39,082 nt of DNA from Microcaldota archaeon (GTDB lineage: Archaea; Micrarchaeota; Micrarchaeia; Micrarchaeales; Micrarchaeaceae), in the NCBI GenBank assembly GCA_021807115.1, contig JAKAPJ010000011.1, positions 1 through 39,082 on the forward strand. The letters are read 5' to 3'. Each line of letters begins with the position of its first letter. The stretch's first letter is position 1. Shown piece by piece: positions 22,664 to 31,427 of the stretch. The position numbers and the translations under genes were made by a program. The notes under the pieces were generated by a model. It was not told the DNA's origin. It ran no database searches and saw nothing but the letters and a program-made list of their open reading frames with translations.

Positions 22664-23347
22664 ATGCTGCACATTGCGTTTGCGCTGCTTTATGCGGTCA
22701 GCGGCGGCCTCACCAGCCTGCCTGGCGCGGCTGCGTCTGCGGTGTCGGAGCAGTTCTCCGACCTGATCCAGAGCTACAGCTATGCCGCGGTGTTCGTGCT
22801 CATGCTGCTGGAAGGCATAGGCTTTCCAATCCCGAGCGAGGTAGTGATACCGCTTGCCGGCTACTACGCCGCCACGGGGGCGCTGAACCCCGCCCTCTCG
22901 TTCCTTGCCGTGTTTGCTGGCTCTACGGGCGGCCTGCTGATCGACTACTTCATAGGCTACTATGTGGAGAAGGACGTGGTGTACAAGCACCTGCACTTCT
23001 TCCGCATAAACAAGCACTCGCTCGCGCACTTCGACAGCTGGTTCAACAGCAATGGAACGTTCGCCGTATTCATAGCCAGGCTCATACCCGAGGTGAGGGC
23101 GCTGATAAGCCTCCCCGCCGGGTTCGCCAAGATGCCGCTGGGCCGCTTCATGCTGGCCTCGGTTACCGGCACCCTGGTATGGGATGCGGTGCTGATGTGG
23201 TTCGGCTACACGCTGCAGTCCGTGAACAGCGTCTACCTGCTGCTCACAGCCATAGGCGTATTCGGCATGGTGCTTTACGTGCTCTACCGCTACGGCACTA
23301 AGTGGATGGGGGCGAAGGGCAGGCACGCCAGCGGCAAATCTCACTGA
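22664..23347 (+). CDS. DedA-family (SNARE-associated) membrane protein
   Basis: A 227-residue polytopic membrane protein. DedA marks are YAAVFVLMLLEGIGFPIPSEVVIPLAGYYA, GGLLIDYFIGYYV, and the conserved ARLIPEVRALISLPAGFAKMPLGRF motif before the last two membrane helices. DedA proteins act as phospholipid-carrier flippases or in membrane potential homeostasis; the substrate here is unknown. A polyprenyl-phosphate role would suit the glycosylation genes in this window, but this is speculation. The ATG at 22664 is preferred from promoter spacing. Confidence 0.85.
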   Translation: MLHIAFALLYAVSGGLTSLPGAAASAVSEQFSDLIQSYSYAAVFVLMLLEGIGFPIPSEVVIPLAGYYAATGALNPALSFLAVFAGSTGGLLIDYFIGYYVEKDVVYKHLHFFRINKHSLAHFDSWFNSNGTFAVFIARLIPEVRALISLPAGFAKMPLGRFMLASVTGTLVWDAVLMWFGYTLQSVNSVYLLLTAIGVFGMVLYVLYRYGTKWMGAKGRHASGKSH

Positions 23348-23424
23348 AGCCCCGCGCCCCCGCCGCGCGGCGGCCAACGTCGCCGTTCCGCTAATTTGCA
23401 GGCGCCGCCGCCCTCAGCGAAAGG

Positions 23425-23433
23425 CTTAATAAA
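23425..23433 (+). promoter_or_regulatory. TATA-like box of small membrane protein gene
   Basis: CTTAATAAA lies about 31 bp before the ATG at 23461 in an otherwise GC-rich spacer. Confidence 0.4.
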
Positions 23434-23460
23434 GTTAGTTTTGACTTATTACAAGAGACA

Positions 23461-23940
23461 ATGGCGAAAAGAAGCGCTAGACACGCAGCAGCAAGACACC
23501 CGGCGCACCGCGCAGTGGCACATACTATATCAACCCTCCGCAGGGAGGTGACGAATTTCTCCCCGAGGGAGGTGGAGTTCTACGAGAAGAACAGGCGCGA
23601 CATACTCTTCTTCGCATTCATATTCATAGGGCTTGGCCTGGGCGAGTGGATAAACCAGGCAGGCGCAGGCCTGATAGGGGGCATAGGCCTTGGCATATTG
23701 GTCACAGACTACCTCAAGCAGCTGCGTGAGAGCGCCATAGTGCCGCGCAAGAACCCCACACTGTACATGTTCGCGCTCATAATATTCTACTTCATAGCTC
23801 TGGTGCTGTCATATATATACAACAACACCGTGTCGTCGCAGTACAGCACCGCGATACTCACAATAGTCATGGGCGCGGTGCTGCTTGTTCTGTACTACAA
23901 GAGCGCGAGGAAGTACTCTGCGCCGCACCGCGAGCGCTGA
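23461..23940 (+). CDS. Small integral membrane protein, unknown function
   Basis: A 159-residue protein with a basic histidine- and alanine-rich N-terminus (AKRSARHAAARHPAHRAVAHT) and four hydrophobic helices (ILFFAFIFIGLGLGEWI, GAGLIGGIGLGILVTDYL, LYMFALIIFYFIALVLSYIY, AILTIVMGAVLLVLYY). The ends are positively charged and probably cytoplasmic. No conserved functional motif is recognised. Own promoter; convergent with the giant gene to the right. Confidence 0.7.
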   Translation: MAKRSARHAAARHPAHRAVAHTISTLRREVTNFSPREVEFYEKNRRDILFFAFIFIGLGLGEWINQAGAGLIGGIGLGILVTDYLKQLRESAIVPRKNPTLYMFALIIFYFIALVLSYIYNNTVSSQYSTAILTIVMGAVLLVLYYKSARKYSAPHRER

Positions 23941-23980
23941 CTGCCGGAGGGCATGGCGGCACGCCTTGCCCATCGGCCCC

Positions 23981-26900
23981 TCATTCCCTTAGGTCTATCT
24001 GCTTGACCGGTATCTCCACGAACCCCTCAGGGGTACTGTCGAACGAGTAGTGGCCCAGAGTCTCGGTGAACCCCTCGATGTACTGGCCCTGCCTGAGCAG
24101 CAGCCTGAGCTTCATGACCATGGGCCTTGCGCCTATGCTCTTGAGGAAGTCCCGCGGCGTCTGGTTAGGCGTTTTCGTGTAGAACGCCAGCTTCTCCGCC
24201 CCCGCCTCCCTAGCCAGCCCTTCAAGCACCTCCAGCACCTTCCCCTCCCTGCCCCTGATCGCCTCCCTGAACGTGTCCCCTCCCTCAAGCGAGTCTATGT
24301 ACAGCACCTTCGTGCCCTGCGGCGTCACCCCCAGCGCGCCTATGGCCGTGCCGTTGACCTTGACGTCCTCCAGCCTCGCCTTGAGCGGCATCTTGGCGAC
24401 CGAGAAGTTCACTATGACTATCCCCGGGTCGTTGGCGTAGCGCAGCGCTGCCCAGTGGTTACCCCCGCTCGGCAGGTAGCAGCACGCGCCAAGCGTCGCG
24501 GAGTCTATGCCTATGATGTTGTCCTTGCCCTTCACCGTGTATGCAACTATCCCGCGGCCTACCACCGTACCCTCGCTCCCCGCTGCGGCGTCCAGGACGT
24601 CAATCAACCCACGCAGCGCGTCAGCCTGCGCCCCGTTCCTAATCTTCGCCGCAGCCGACCTGAATATGCCCTCCACGGCCGCATAGTCCCTGCGACCGTA
24701 TGCCTCCTTCAGCTCGTTCATGAACCCGCCCTTTACGGAGTCCCATCCGTTTCGGGACATGTTTACCAGGGGATACCCTACCTTATCGACCAGCTCAGCA
24801 AGCGCGTGATTTGCGGCCTCCACATTATGCCTAGAGCCGTTTATGCCGTATACCAGCAGGTCGAGCGCGCGGTCCTTCGCTATGCGCACCGCTTCCGCTC
24901 CGTTAGCCATCGGCAGGGCGCGCACGATCCTGGTCTGATCCAGCACGCCGACGTTGAAGTACCTTGCCGCTTCGCCGGTTTCAACAGAATACGTGTTCCT
25001 TCTCTTCGCGAATGCGCTTATGCTGTCCGCCTCATTGTGCATGTAGTCGCCGCCGGCATTCATTATCGTGATTTTCTCGTCTGTCGTCAGCATCTCAGAG
25101 CCGCTGATCCCGTGGAGCTTGAAGATAGATTCCAGGACTCCCTCCGCCCCTTCCCTGCTGCTGAATATCCTTTCGTAGAGTGCATCACTGTTGCCGAACA
25201 TCTTATAGTAATCATTCTTGTCAGTAATGGCGGTCTTCGCGTTGTTCATGTGCACCGCCAACGCGACGGAATACCTCTCGAAATCCGTGCTGCCATTTGC
25301 GATGTTCCTGCTCGCCGCATTTACAAATGGCGGCAGGATCACGGTCTGTATCTTCTCTGCAAGATGGGGTGTCGCAGACACGCTCCTGAACAGCGCGGTG
25401 AAATAGTCGAACATGGCGCTGTCCCCCCCGTGCTTTTCGATCTCCATTGCAGTGGAGGCCGCATCGCAGAATTTGCGCAGGGCGCCATGTTCGCGCATGT
25501 ACAGTTTCATGATGTCGGAGACTGTTCCGAATGCCTTCGGATCCTCGCACGCGCGCCGCAGCGTTCCCGCAGCCAGTCCCGCAGTATCCGGATTGTCGCC
25601 CACCGCCCTGAGGGTGTCCAGGGCATCGTTGACCGTTTCTATCCCGATATTGCCCAAGGCGTAGTGGCAGAGCATAATGTGTACATCGCTGACAAGCCTG
25701 GCAACCCAAATGTCGTTGCGTTTGGCGTGGCTGAAGCGCACAAGCACGCCACTAAGCACCGGCCCCTCAAGAAGCTCCATCACCTTTTCATTCTCCTTCC
25801 GGCCAAGCCTCCTGATTTCTAACTCGCCATTAGGCCCAATCGCCTCGTAATTGGAATGCACCATCCGCATAAGTAGCCAGTATGAGACGAACGGCAAGTC
25901 CGCATACTTCTCAGCGATTCCCAGTGCGCGGTTGAGGAGTTCCGCATCCGATTTGCCGGCTGCTGCCTTCAGGCCGTAGTTGGACAGCTGCTCGGCCGCC
26001 ACATCGGGCCTGGCGGAAAACTTTTCACCCATCTCCCCCAGCGCCCCGTTGATTACCGCAGCCATCCTTTTGTTGCCCATGGCATCCACAGCCGCCCTTA
26101 TGGTGCCGTTGTCAATGCCCGCATGCGCCCACGAGGCTATGGTGGCCACGAGCCGGGGTGCGAATTCCGCCGAGCTATTGAAGTGCGACAGCAGCCCAGC
26201 TATCGGCGCCCCCTCTAGGGCGGTCTCCCACGCCACACCGGCGCGCGCATCCTGCTTTGGCATGTCCGGGATATGGTCGTCTACCATCCTCCATATGCGC
26301 TTCCATTCCTTTGCGCGCTGGCCCTGCCCCTCCCCGCCCCTCCCTACGGCGTTCGCTATAATGCCTGCCATGTAAGGGGCGCTGTCAGGGTTACCGCTGC
26401 GGTGCCTGAATAGTACGATTGCGCCCATGAGCTCCCTGCTCTCCAGTATGCGCATCCTGTTGTTCATCAGCGCCTCACTGTCCATCACTGGCGCAAGTAC
26501 GTCGTTTGCGATCTTTATTGCGTCCAGCAGGCCTGCGCCCCCGCCTCCCCCTGCCGTACCAATCCGGCCAAGCGCCTGTGCAACTCGGACGGTCCCTGCC
26601 CTGTTGCCATATCCATATGCGCTTTCCAGCAGCCCCCTTGCCGCCGCCGCTGCAGCCTGCCTGTTGTGGACGATGCGCGCAAGGGCGTCCAGCACATCCC
26701 TGTTCCAGGCCACGCTGATCTGCCTGTTCAAAATCTCGGCGAGGTTGGACGGCGAAAGGCCGCCGTGGCGCCGTTCAAGGCCACCCATTGTCGCCCTTGC
26801 CAGGATCTCCATGGCCCTGCGCCTTTCGGCACTGGATTCCGCATATTCCAGCAGCTCCGCTGGCACGCGTATTGCCGACGTGTCCCTCCTAAGGGTTATG

Positions 26901-26983
26901 CGGCGGTCGCGGTCCTTAAGCGACTCCAAATACGCGTTGGCGGTGTCTATGATTGATTTGGTGGCATCCGCGGCCCTGTCCAT
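23981..26983 (-). CDS. 1000-residue protein of unknown function with helical repeats and a C-terminal alpha/beta domain
   Basis: A soluble protein without signal peptide or membrane helix. Residues about 60-780 are mostly helices of 15-25 residues with alternating Ala/Leu and Arg/Glu, resembling HEAT/ARM-type repeats (MEILARATMGG, DVLDALARIVHNRQAAAAAARGLLESAYGYGN, TVNDALDTLRAVGDNPDTAGLAAGTLRRA). Residues about 820-1000 change to alpha/beta: IGIDSATLGACCYLPSGGNHWAALRYA, GIVIVNFSVA, GTKVLYIDSLEGGDTFREAIRG, VLEVLEGLAREAGAEKLAFYTKTPNQTPRDFLKSIGA, which resembles a GNAT-like fold by pattern only. The ATG at 26983 has AGGTG upstream and a TATA box at 27046-27055. Monocistronic. No function assigned. 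Confidence 0.8.
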   Translation of the reverse strand: MDRAADATKSIIDTANAYLESLKDRDRRITLRRDTSAIRVPAELLEYAESSAERRRAMEILARATMGGLERRHGGLSPSNLAEILNRQISVAWNRDVLDALARIVHNRQAAAAAARGLLESAYGYGNRAGTVRVAQALGRIGTAGGGGGAGLLDAIKIANDVLAPVMDSEALMNNRMRILESRELMGAIVLFRHRSGNPDSAPYMAGIIANAVGRGGEGQGQRAKEWKRIWRMVDDHIPDMPKQDARAGVAWETALEGAPIAGLLSHFNSSAEFAPRLVATIASWAHAGIDNGTIRAAVDAMGNKRMAAVINGALGEMGEKFSARPDVAAEQLSNYGLKAAAGKSDAELLNRALGIAEKYADLPFVSYWLLMRMVHSNYEAIGPNGELEIRRLGRKENEKVMELLEGPVLSGVLVRFSHAKRNDIWVARLVSDVHIMLCHYALGNIGIETVNDALDTLRAVGDNPDTAGLAAGTLRRACEDPKAFGTVSDIMKLYMREHGALRKFCDAASTAMEIEKHGGDSAMFDYFTALFRSVSATPHLAEKIQTVILPPFVNAASRNIANGSTDFERYSVALAVHMNNAKTAITDKNDYYKMFGNSDALYERIFSSREGAEGVLESIFKLHGISGSEMLTTDEKITIMNAGGDYMHNEADSISAFAKRRNTYSVETGEAARYFNVGVLDQTRIVRALPMANGAEAVRIAKDRALDLLVYGINGSRHNVEAANHALAELVDKVGYPLVNMSRNGWDSVKGGFMNELKEAYGRRDYAAVEGIFRSAAAKIRNGAQADALRGLIDVLDAAAGSEGTVVGRGIVAYTVKGKDNIIGIDSATLGACCYLPSGGNHWAALRYANDPGIVIVNFSVAKMPLKARLEDVKVNGTAIGALGVTPQGTKVLYIDSLEGGDTFREAIRGREGKVLEVLEGLAREAGAEKLAFYTKTPNQTPRDFLKSIGARPMVMKLRLLLRQGQYIEGFTETLGHYSFDSTPEGFVEIPVKQIDLRE

Positions 26984-27045
26984 GTGTGCACCTGCTTTGG
27001 CTCCGGCCTGCTCGCCGAATGGCGATATCCGTTGGGTTTTGCCTC

Positions 27046-27055
27046 ATATTTAAAT
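27046..27055 (-). promoter_or_regulatory. TATA-like box of the 1000-residue protein gene
   Basis: ATTTAAATAT on the minus strand lies about 65 bp before the ATG at 26983, leaving a leader of about 40 nt, and AGGTG near the start acts as a likely Shine-Dalgarno. This makes it an exception to the leaderless pattern of the window. Confidence 0.45.
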
Positions 27056-27135
27056 GGAACGGAATTTTGCAGTTATCCCGCACCTCCCTGCGATTCTGTA
27101 TCCCGGCCGCAATGGCATGCGTGCCAGGCAGCGAC

Positions 27136-27148
27136 GTTTATTTATAGC
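27136..27148 (+). promoter_or_regulatory. TATA-like box of the C/D sRNA (and nuclease gene)
   Basis: GTTTATTTATAGC has its centre about 25 bp before the first bases of the C/D RNA at about 27167. The nuclease gene that follows has no other visible promoter. Confidence 0.55.
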
Positions 27149-27166
27149 TATTCGTAGATACTAAAG

Positions 27167-27228
27167 CAGTGATGAGTGAGGTGAAAGCTGAGCCTTGCGG
27201 CTGTGAAGACAAGTAGGCGGGCTGATAG
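27167..27228 (+). ncRNA. Box C/D guide sRNA (dual guide)
   Basis: All four boxes are in order with archaeal spacing. C box GTGATGA at 27169-27175; a 12-nt guide at 27176-27187; D' box CTGA at 27188-27191; an 11-nt spacer; C' box GTGAAGA at 27203-27209, one base off consensus; a 12-nt guide at 27210-27221; D box CTGA at 27222-27225. A TATA-like box sits about 25 bp upstream. Such RNAs guide 2'-O-methylation of rRNA or tRNA by fibrillarin at the base paired five positions before D or D'. The targets were not identified. It ends 5 nt before the TTG start of the nuclease gene, so it may be processed from that transcript. Confidence 0.72.
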
Positions 27229-27230
27229 AT

Positions 27231-28109
27231 TTGGATGCGCTAAAGAGGTTGAAGAAGTCCAGCATTCGTGTCACGGACATAGCCGCCCAGTACTGGTGCG
27301 AGCGCCAGATGGAATACAACTACCTCTACGGCGCCAGGATAACCAAGGAGATAAAGCAGGGCACCGCGATACACGCGGAGCTGGAGGAGGCGGTTAACGC
27401 CCCAATAGACCTGAACCCAAGCTCCTACCCCGATGTGCTGTACAAGATACTGTACACTACCGTGAGGGCGCTGGACGCGCTGCGCAAGAATGGCAAGGCC
27501 AGGGAGATCCAGGCGTACGGCATGTGCAGCGGCTTCAAGATGGTGGGCAAGATAGACCAGCTTGAGATGGACTCCGACGAGGTCGTGGTGTGGGAGGACA
27601 AGACCAAGGGCAACGACAACCTCCCCTCCGACGCGCAGCTGTCCACGAACCGCGCCCAGGTGATGGTGTACCGCAAGATGCTCGAGGACGCCAGGGACGG
27701 CCGCTACACTCTGGAGCAGTACAAGAGGGACTACCGGACGTCATTCATGCGCATAAGCGACAATTTCGCCATGCAGCTGTCCGCGCTAGGGATAGAGAAG
27801 AAGCAGCAGACCGTGGATGCGGTCGCCGCCGACTACTTCGAGAGGATGAGGGGGCTGGGGAAGATAAGCAACACCCTCCACGTGCGCTACATAAACCAGC
27901 TGACCGGCAAGGTCATAAAGACGTACCGTTTCGGGTACGACGTGGGCGAGATGGACGGGATGCTGGACTTCTCCATGAAATACTGGAGGGGCGAGAGGGA
28001 GTCCCTGCCAGTCCCTGAGAACGAGGCGTGGAAGTGCAGGTTCTGCGCCTTCTTCGGCAAGGAGTGCAAGGTATGGTGGCCCCAGAAGGGGTTACAGCCC
28101 AAGGCATGA
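27231..28109 (+). CDS. Exonuclease V/Cas4-like PD-(D/E)XK nuclease with Fe-S cluster
   Basis: A 292-residue RecB-family nuclease. The nuclease core shows GTAIHAELE (H48), GKIDQLEMD (D109), VVWEDKTKG (E122, K124) and QLSTNRAQVMVYRKML (Q143, Y147). Four cysteines, C23 in QYWCERQ and C269, C272, C279 in WKCRFCAFFGKEC, are placed as in the iron-sulfur clusters of Cas4 and Exo V. No CRISPR array or cas gene is near, and the spacing resembles Exo5/Dem1 more than Cas4, so a role in DNA repair is favoured. The start is TTG at 27231; no ATG or GTG occurs upstream in frame before a stop. It directly follows the C/D sRNA. Confidence 0.88.
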   Translation: MDALKRLKKSSIRVTDIAAQYWCERQMEYNYLYGARITKEIKQGTAIHAELEEAVNAPIDLNPSSYPDVLYKILYTTVRALDALRKNGKAREIQAYGMCSGFKMVGKIDQLEMDSDEVVVWEDKTKGNDNLPSDAQLSTNRAQVMVYRKMLEDARDGRYTLEQYKRDYRTSFMRISDNFAMQLSALGIEKKQQTVDAVAADYFERMRGLGKISNTLHVRYINQLTGKVIKTYRFGYDVGEMDGMLDFSMKYWRGERESLPVPENEAWKCRFCAFFGKECKVWWPQKGLQPKA

Positions 28110-28160
28110 TGCCCCCGCGCCCGCAGGCGCGCAGCCCAGCCCGCCCAAAATACGCAATAC

Positions 28161-28170
28161 CTAATAACTT
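28161..28170 (+). promoter_or_regulatory. TATA-like box of the alaS-carS operon
   Basis: CTAATAACTT lies about 31 bp before the ATG at 28196, supporting that start over a GTG at 28187. Confidence 0.4.
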
Positions 28171-28195
28171 TTGTAGTCAATAGGAAGTGTTCTTT

Positions 28196-30877
28196 ATGCT
28201 GAGCAAGGACGAGCTTAGGAAGGAGTTCGCAAGGGACCCCAAGAGCTTCTACTCCACCGAGACCTTCGTGCACGAGGGGTTTGAGCGCAGGCAGTGCAAG
28301 GGCTGCGGCAAGTACTTCTGGACATTGGATCCCGGCAGGGATCTGTGCGGCGATTCCGCCCACGAGCCTTACTCGTTCATCAGGGACAAGCCCCGGGAGA
28401 TAGAGTACGTCAAGTTCTGGGACGACTTCTCCAGGTTCTTCAGGGAGAACGGCCACACCGAGGTAGAGAGCTACCCTGTTGTCAGCCGCTGGAGGCAGGA
28501 CCTCTACTTCGTGATAGCCGGGATACAGGACTTCCAGAGGATAGAGAACGGCAGGATGAGCTTCGAGTATCCGGCCAACCCACTCATAGTCCCGCAGATA
28601 TGCATGAGGTTCAACGACATACCGAACATAGGCGTGACAGGCAGGCACTACACATCGTTCATGATGGCAAACCAGACCTCGTTCAACTACCCGAAGGCCG
28701 GGTACTGGAGGGACCGCACCATAGAGCTCAACTACAAGTACCTCACCGCCATGCTGGGCGTGAGGAAGGAGGACCTCACGTACGTTGAGGACGTGTGGGC
28801 GATGGGCGACTTCTCCGAGTACGGGCCGTCGCTAGAGTTCTTCGCCAACGGCCTGGAGCTGGGCAACAACGTGTTCACGCAGTTCGAGTACTCGAACGGC
28901 AGGGTGTCGGAGCTGCCGGGCAAGGTGGTGGACGTGGGCTGGGGGCTGGACGCAAGGGAGATGTGGTACTACGCCGGCACGCAGACCGCGTTCGACGCGG
29001 TCTTCCGCAGGGAGCTGGAATACATACACCGCGCATGCTCATTCAAGCCCGATCACAGGCTGTACTCCAAGATAGCGTCCATGGTCGGCAAGGTCGACCT
29101 CTCCGAGGTGGCCCACGGCTCCGAGGCCGAGCGCAAGCTGATAAGCGGCGCAGGTATCGGGGACTCCGAGTACTACGACGTCATAAAGCCCATGCAGGCC
29201 GCATACGCCATAGCGGACCACACCCGAACGCTGCTTTTCGCGATAAGCGACGGAGCGCTTCCCAGCAACACCGGCGGCGGGTACAACCTAAGGATAATAC
29301 TGCGCAGGGTGTTCGACTTCATGGACCGCTACAACATGGGCTTCGACATAATGAAGCTCATGGAGATGCACGTCGGCGACCTCAAGCGCCTCTACAAGAA
29401 CGTCGGCAAGGACATGGGGGAGATTGCGGAGGTGATAGACATAGAGCGGAAGCGGCACGATGCGACCAAGTCCGCGGCCCTGAAGACCGTCACCGCCCTT
29501 GTGGAGAAGGGCGAGGCGCTCACGGTGGAGAAGATGCGCACCCTGTACGAGAGCAACGGGATAACCCCCGACCTTGTAACGTCCATAGCGTCGTCCAAGG
29601 GGGTGAAGCTCGAGCTGTCCGAGGAGGCGTATACTAAGATAATCAAGGGCGACTTCGTGGAGGGCAGGGAGCGCCACAAGGAGGTGAACGTGAAGACCGA
29701 CGTCGCGGGGCTGCCCCGGACCGAGCAGCTCTTCTACAAGTTCGCCAGCGAGTCCGATTCGAAGGTGCTAAAGTCAGAGGGGGACGAGGTTGTGCTTGAC
29801 CGCTCGCCGTTCTACGCCGAGAGCGGGGGCCAGGAGGCGGACTTCGGCACCATAGGCGGCCACGAGCTAAAGAACGTCCAGACCGTGAACGGCGTTATAG
29901 TCCACGTGCTGGAGCAGCCGCACGGGTTCAAGGTCGGGGAGAGCGTCAGGTGCGTGGTCGACCTGGACAGGAGGACCCGCCTGATGGCCCACCACACCGC
30001 AACCCACCTTATAAACGCCTCGGCGCGCAGGGTCCTTGGCGACCATGCATGGCAGGAGGGCGCGCACAAGGGCCCGCACAAGGCCCACATAGACATAGCG
30101 CACTACGAGAGGCTGAGCGACGAGCAGGTCGCGGAGATAGAGGCCACAGCCAACAGGTTCATCCTGGGCGGGATAAGGGTGAAGATGGAGGAGATGGACC
30201 GCAACGAGGCTGAGTCAAAGTTCGGATTCACGATATACCAGGGCCATGGGGTCCCGGCCAGCAGGCTGAGGATCGTGTCGGTGAGCGACCTGTCAGGCAA
30301 GGTGATAGACGCGGAGGCATGCGGCGGCCTGCACCTTCAGGGCAGGGAGACGTCCATAGGGCTGATAAAGATAATCGCCTCTTCCAGGCCCCACGACGGC
30401 ATAGACCGGCTGGAATTCGTCGCCGGGCCCGCCGCCGCCGACTACATAAACTCGATGGAGCAGAACATAAGGGGCATAGCCGCCCTGGCCGGGCTAGACA
30501 AGGACAAGGTGAGGCAGGGGCTGGAGATACAGCTAAAAGAGCTGGCCGGCTACCGCAGGCAGTACAAGGTCCTCTCCGAGCAGCTGGCTGACCACCTGGT
30601 GGAGCAGCTGTCGGCCCAGAAGGCCAGGGAGATAGTCAAGGAGCTCGACTACGACAAGAAGATGCTCAGGGAGGTGGGGACAAGGTTCACCCAGAAGCAC
30701 CCCGAGTCAGTAATCCTGCTGCACAACAAGGCATCGGAGTTCGTATGCATAGCCGGAGACGGCTCGGGGAAGAGCGCCGTGGACTTCATGAAGGCCAATG
30801 CGCCCAAGGCAGTGGCAGGGGCGTTCACCGGCGGGGGGTCTAAGAAGATAGCCGAGGGCAGGATCACGCCCGGCTAG
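28196..30877 (+). CDS. alaS: Alanyl-tRNA synthetase, archaeal type
   Basis: An 893-residue class II enzyme that charges tRNA-Ala and edits Ser/Gly mischarging. The archaeal N-terminal zinc-like segment is seen (QCKGCGKYFWTLDPGRDLCGD), then the catalytic core (VVSRWRQDLYFVIAGIQDFQ, ALPSNTGGGYNLRIILRRVFDF). The editing domain carries AHHTATHLINASARRVLGDHAWQEG and CGGLHLQGRETSIGLIKI with its metal-binding histidines and cysteine, and a C-Ala domain closes the protein (GDGSGKSAVDFMKANAPKAVAGAFTGGGSKKIAEG). Length and order are normal. The ATG at 28196 is chosen from promoter spacing. CarS follows 7 nt downstream in an operon. Confidence 0.97.
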   Translation: MLSKDELRKEFARDPKSFYSTETFVHEGFERRQCKGCGKYFWTLDPGRDLCGDSAHEPYSFIRDKPREIEYVKFWDDFSRFFRENGHTEVESYPVVSRWRQDLYFVIAGIQDFQRIENGRMSFEYPANPLIVPQICMRFNDIPNIGVTGRHYTSFMMANQTSFNYPKAGYWRDRTIELNYKYLTAMLGVRKEDLTYVEDVWAMGDFSEYGPSLEFFANGLELGNNVFTQFEYSNGRVSELPGKVVDVGWGLDAREMWYYAGTQTAFDAVFRRELEYIHRACSFKPDHRLYSKIASMVGKVDLSEVAHGSEAERKLISGAGIGDSEYYDVIKPMQAAYAIADHTRTLLFAISDGALPSNTGGGYNLRIILRRVFDFMDRYNMGFDIMKLMEMHVGDLKRLYKNVGKDMGEIAEVIDIERKRHDATKSAALKTVTALVEKGEALTVEKMRTLYESNGITPDLVTSIASSKGVKLELSEEAYTKIIKGDFVEGRERHKEVNVKTDVAGLPRTEQLFYKFASESDSKVLKSEGDEVVLDRSPFYAESGGQEADFGTIGGHELKNVQTVNGVIVHVLEQPHGFKVGESVRCVVDLDRRTRLMAHHTATHLINASARRVLGDHAWQEGAHKGPHKAHIDIAHYERLSDEQVAEIEATANRFILGGIRVKMEEMDRNEAESKFGFTIYQGHGVPASRLRIVSVSDLSGKVIDAEACGGLHLQGRETSIGLIKIIASSRPHDGIDRLEFVAGPAAADYINSMEQNIRGIAALAGLDKDKVRQGLEIQLKELAGYRRQYKVLSEQLADHLVEQLSAQKAREIVKELDYDKKMLREVGTRFTQKHPESVILLHNKASEFVCIAGDGSGKSAVDFMKANAPKAVAGAFTGGGSKKIAEGRITPG

Positions 30878-30884
30878 ACAATGG

Positions 30885-31400
30885 TTGGTAAACTTGCCCG
30901 CGGACCTCTACTCGGTGGTTGTGTACCCACTAATCTACATATTCCCCGCATACGCCGCCAACGCCCTCCCTGTCCTCTTCAGCGGCGGCGGGCCTCTCGA
31001 CCGCAAGAGGAAGCTGTGGGGCAAGAGGGTACTTGGCGAGCACAAGACTGTCTACGGCACGCTTTCGGCCGCGATAGGCGGGGTGCTTGTCGGGCTGGTA
31101 TACACGCAGTTCGGCGCGCTTGGCTACATGCTCCCGATAGCGATAATGCTGACGCTCGGGGCTATATCAGGGGACCTGCTGGGCAGCTTCATAAAAAGGC
31201 AGCTGGGCCTGAAGTCCGGCTCCAGCGTGTTCCTGCTTGACCAGTACGGCTTCTACGTGCTCGCGCTTGCGTTCGCGTTCAGGCTAGGCAGCATGCCGGG
31301 GCTGTACGGCATGGCATTCATAACGCTGCTGACAGGGGTGCTGCACATCGCAACGAACCGGGCGGCTTACATGCTGCGGCTCAAGAAGGTCCCGTGGTGA
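30885..31400 (+). CDS. carS: CDP-archaeol synthase
   Basis: A 171-residue membrane enzyme that transfers CMP from CTP to digeranylgeranylglyceryl phosphate to give CDP-archaeol, a step in archaeal ether lipid synthesis. Diagnostic motifs are ANALPVLFSGGGPLDRKRKLWGKRVLGEHKTVYGTL and GAISGDLLGSFIKRQLGLKSGSSVFLLDQYGFY, with four or five membrane helices. The start is taken as TTG at 30885, 7 nt after the alaS stop; there is no in-frame ATG or GTG near, and the upstream ATG at 30881 is in another frame. Co-transcription with alaS is very likely. Confidence 0.92.
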   Translation: MVNLPADLYSVVVYPLIYIFPAYAANALPVLFSGGGPLDRKRKLWGKRVLGEHKTVYGTLSAAIGGVLVGLVYTQFGALGYMLPIAIMLTLGAISGDLLGSFIKRQLGLKSGSSVFLLDQYGFYVLALAFAFRLGSMPGLYGMAFITLLTGVLHIATNRAAYMLRLKKVPW

Positions 31401-31427
31401 CCTTGCGCCGGGCCGTGGCGTACGGTG

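Noticed and set aside
22610-23377. 255-residue frame antisense to the DedA gene
   Set aside because: The DedA frame has clear family motifs; the antisense product is compositionally biased (Arg, Glu, His, Val) with no recognisable domain.
24050-25822. 590-residue open frame on the plus strand
   Set aside because: It is antisense to the 1000-residue gene, is rich in Arg, His and Pro as expected for a GC-rich shadow frame, and has no promoter or domain signature.
27231-28109. Cas4 of a CRISPR system
   Set aside because: No repeats or other cas genes were found in the window; motif layout and size agree with exonuclease V-like repair nucleases.
28795-29637. 280-residue frame inside alaS
   Set aside because: Overlaps the conserved alanyl-tRNA synthetase in another frame; the product is Arg/Gly-rich shadow sequence.
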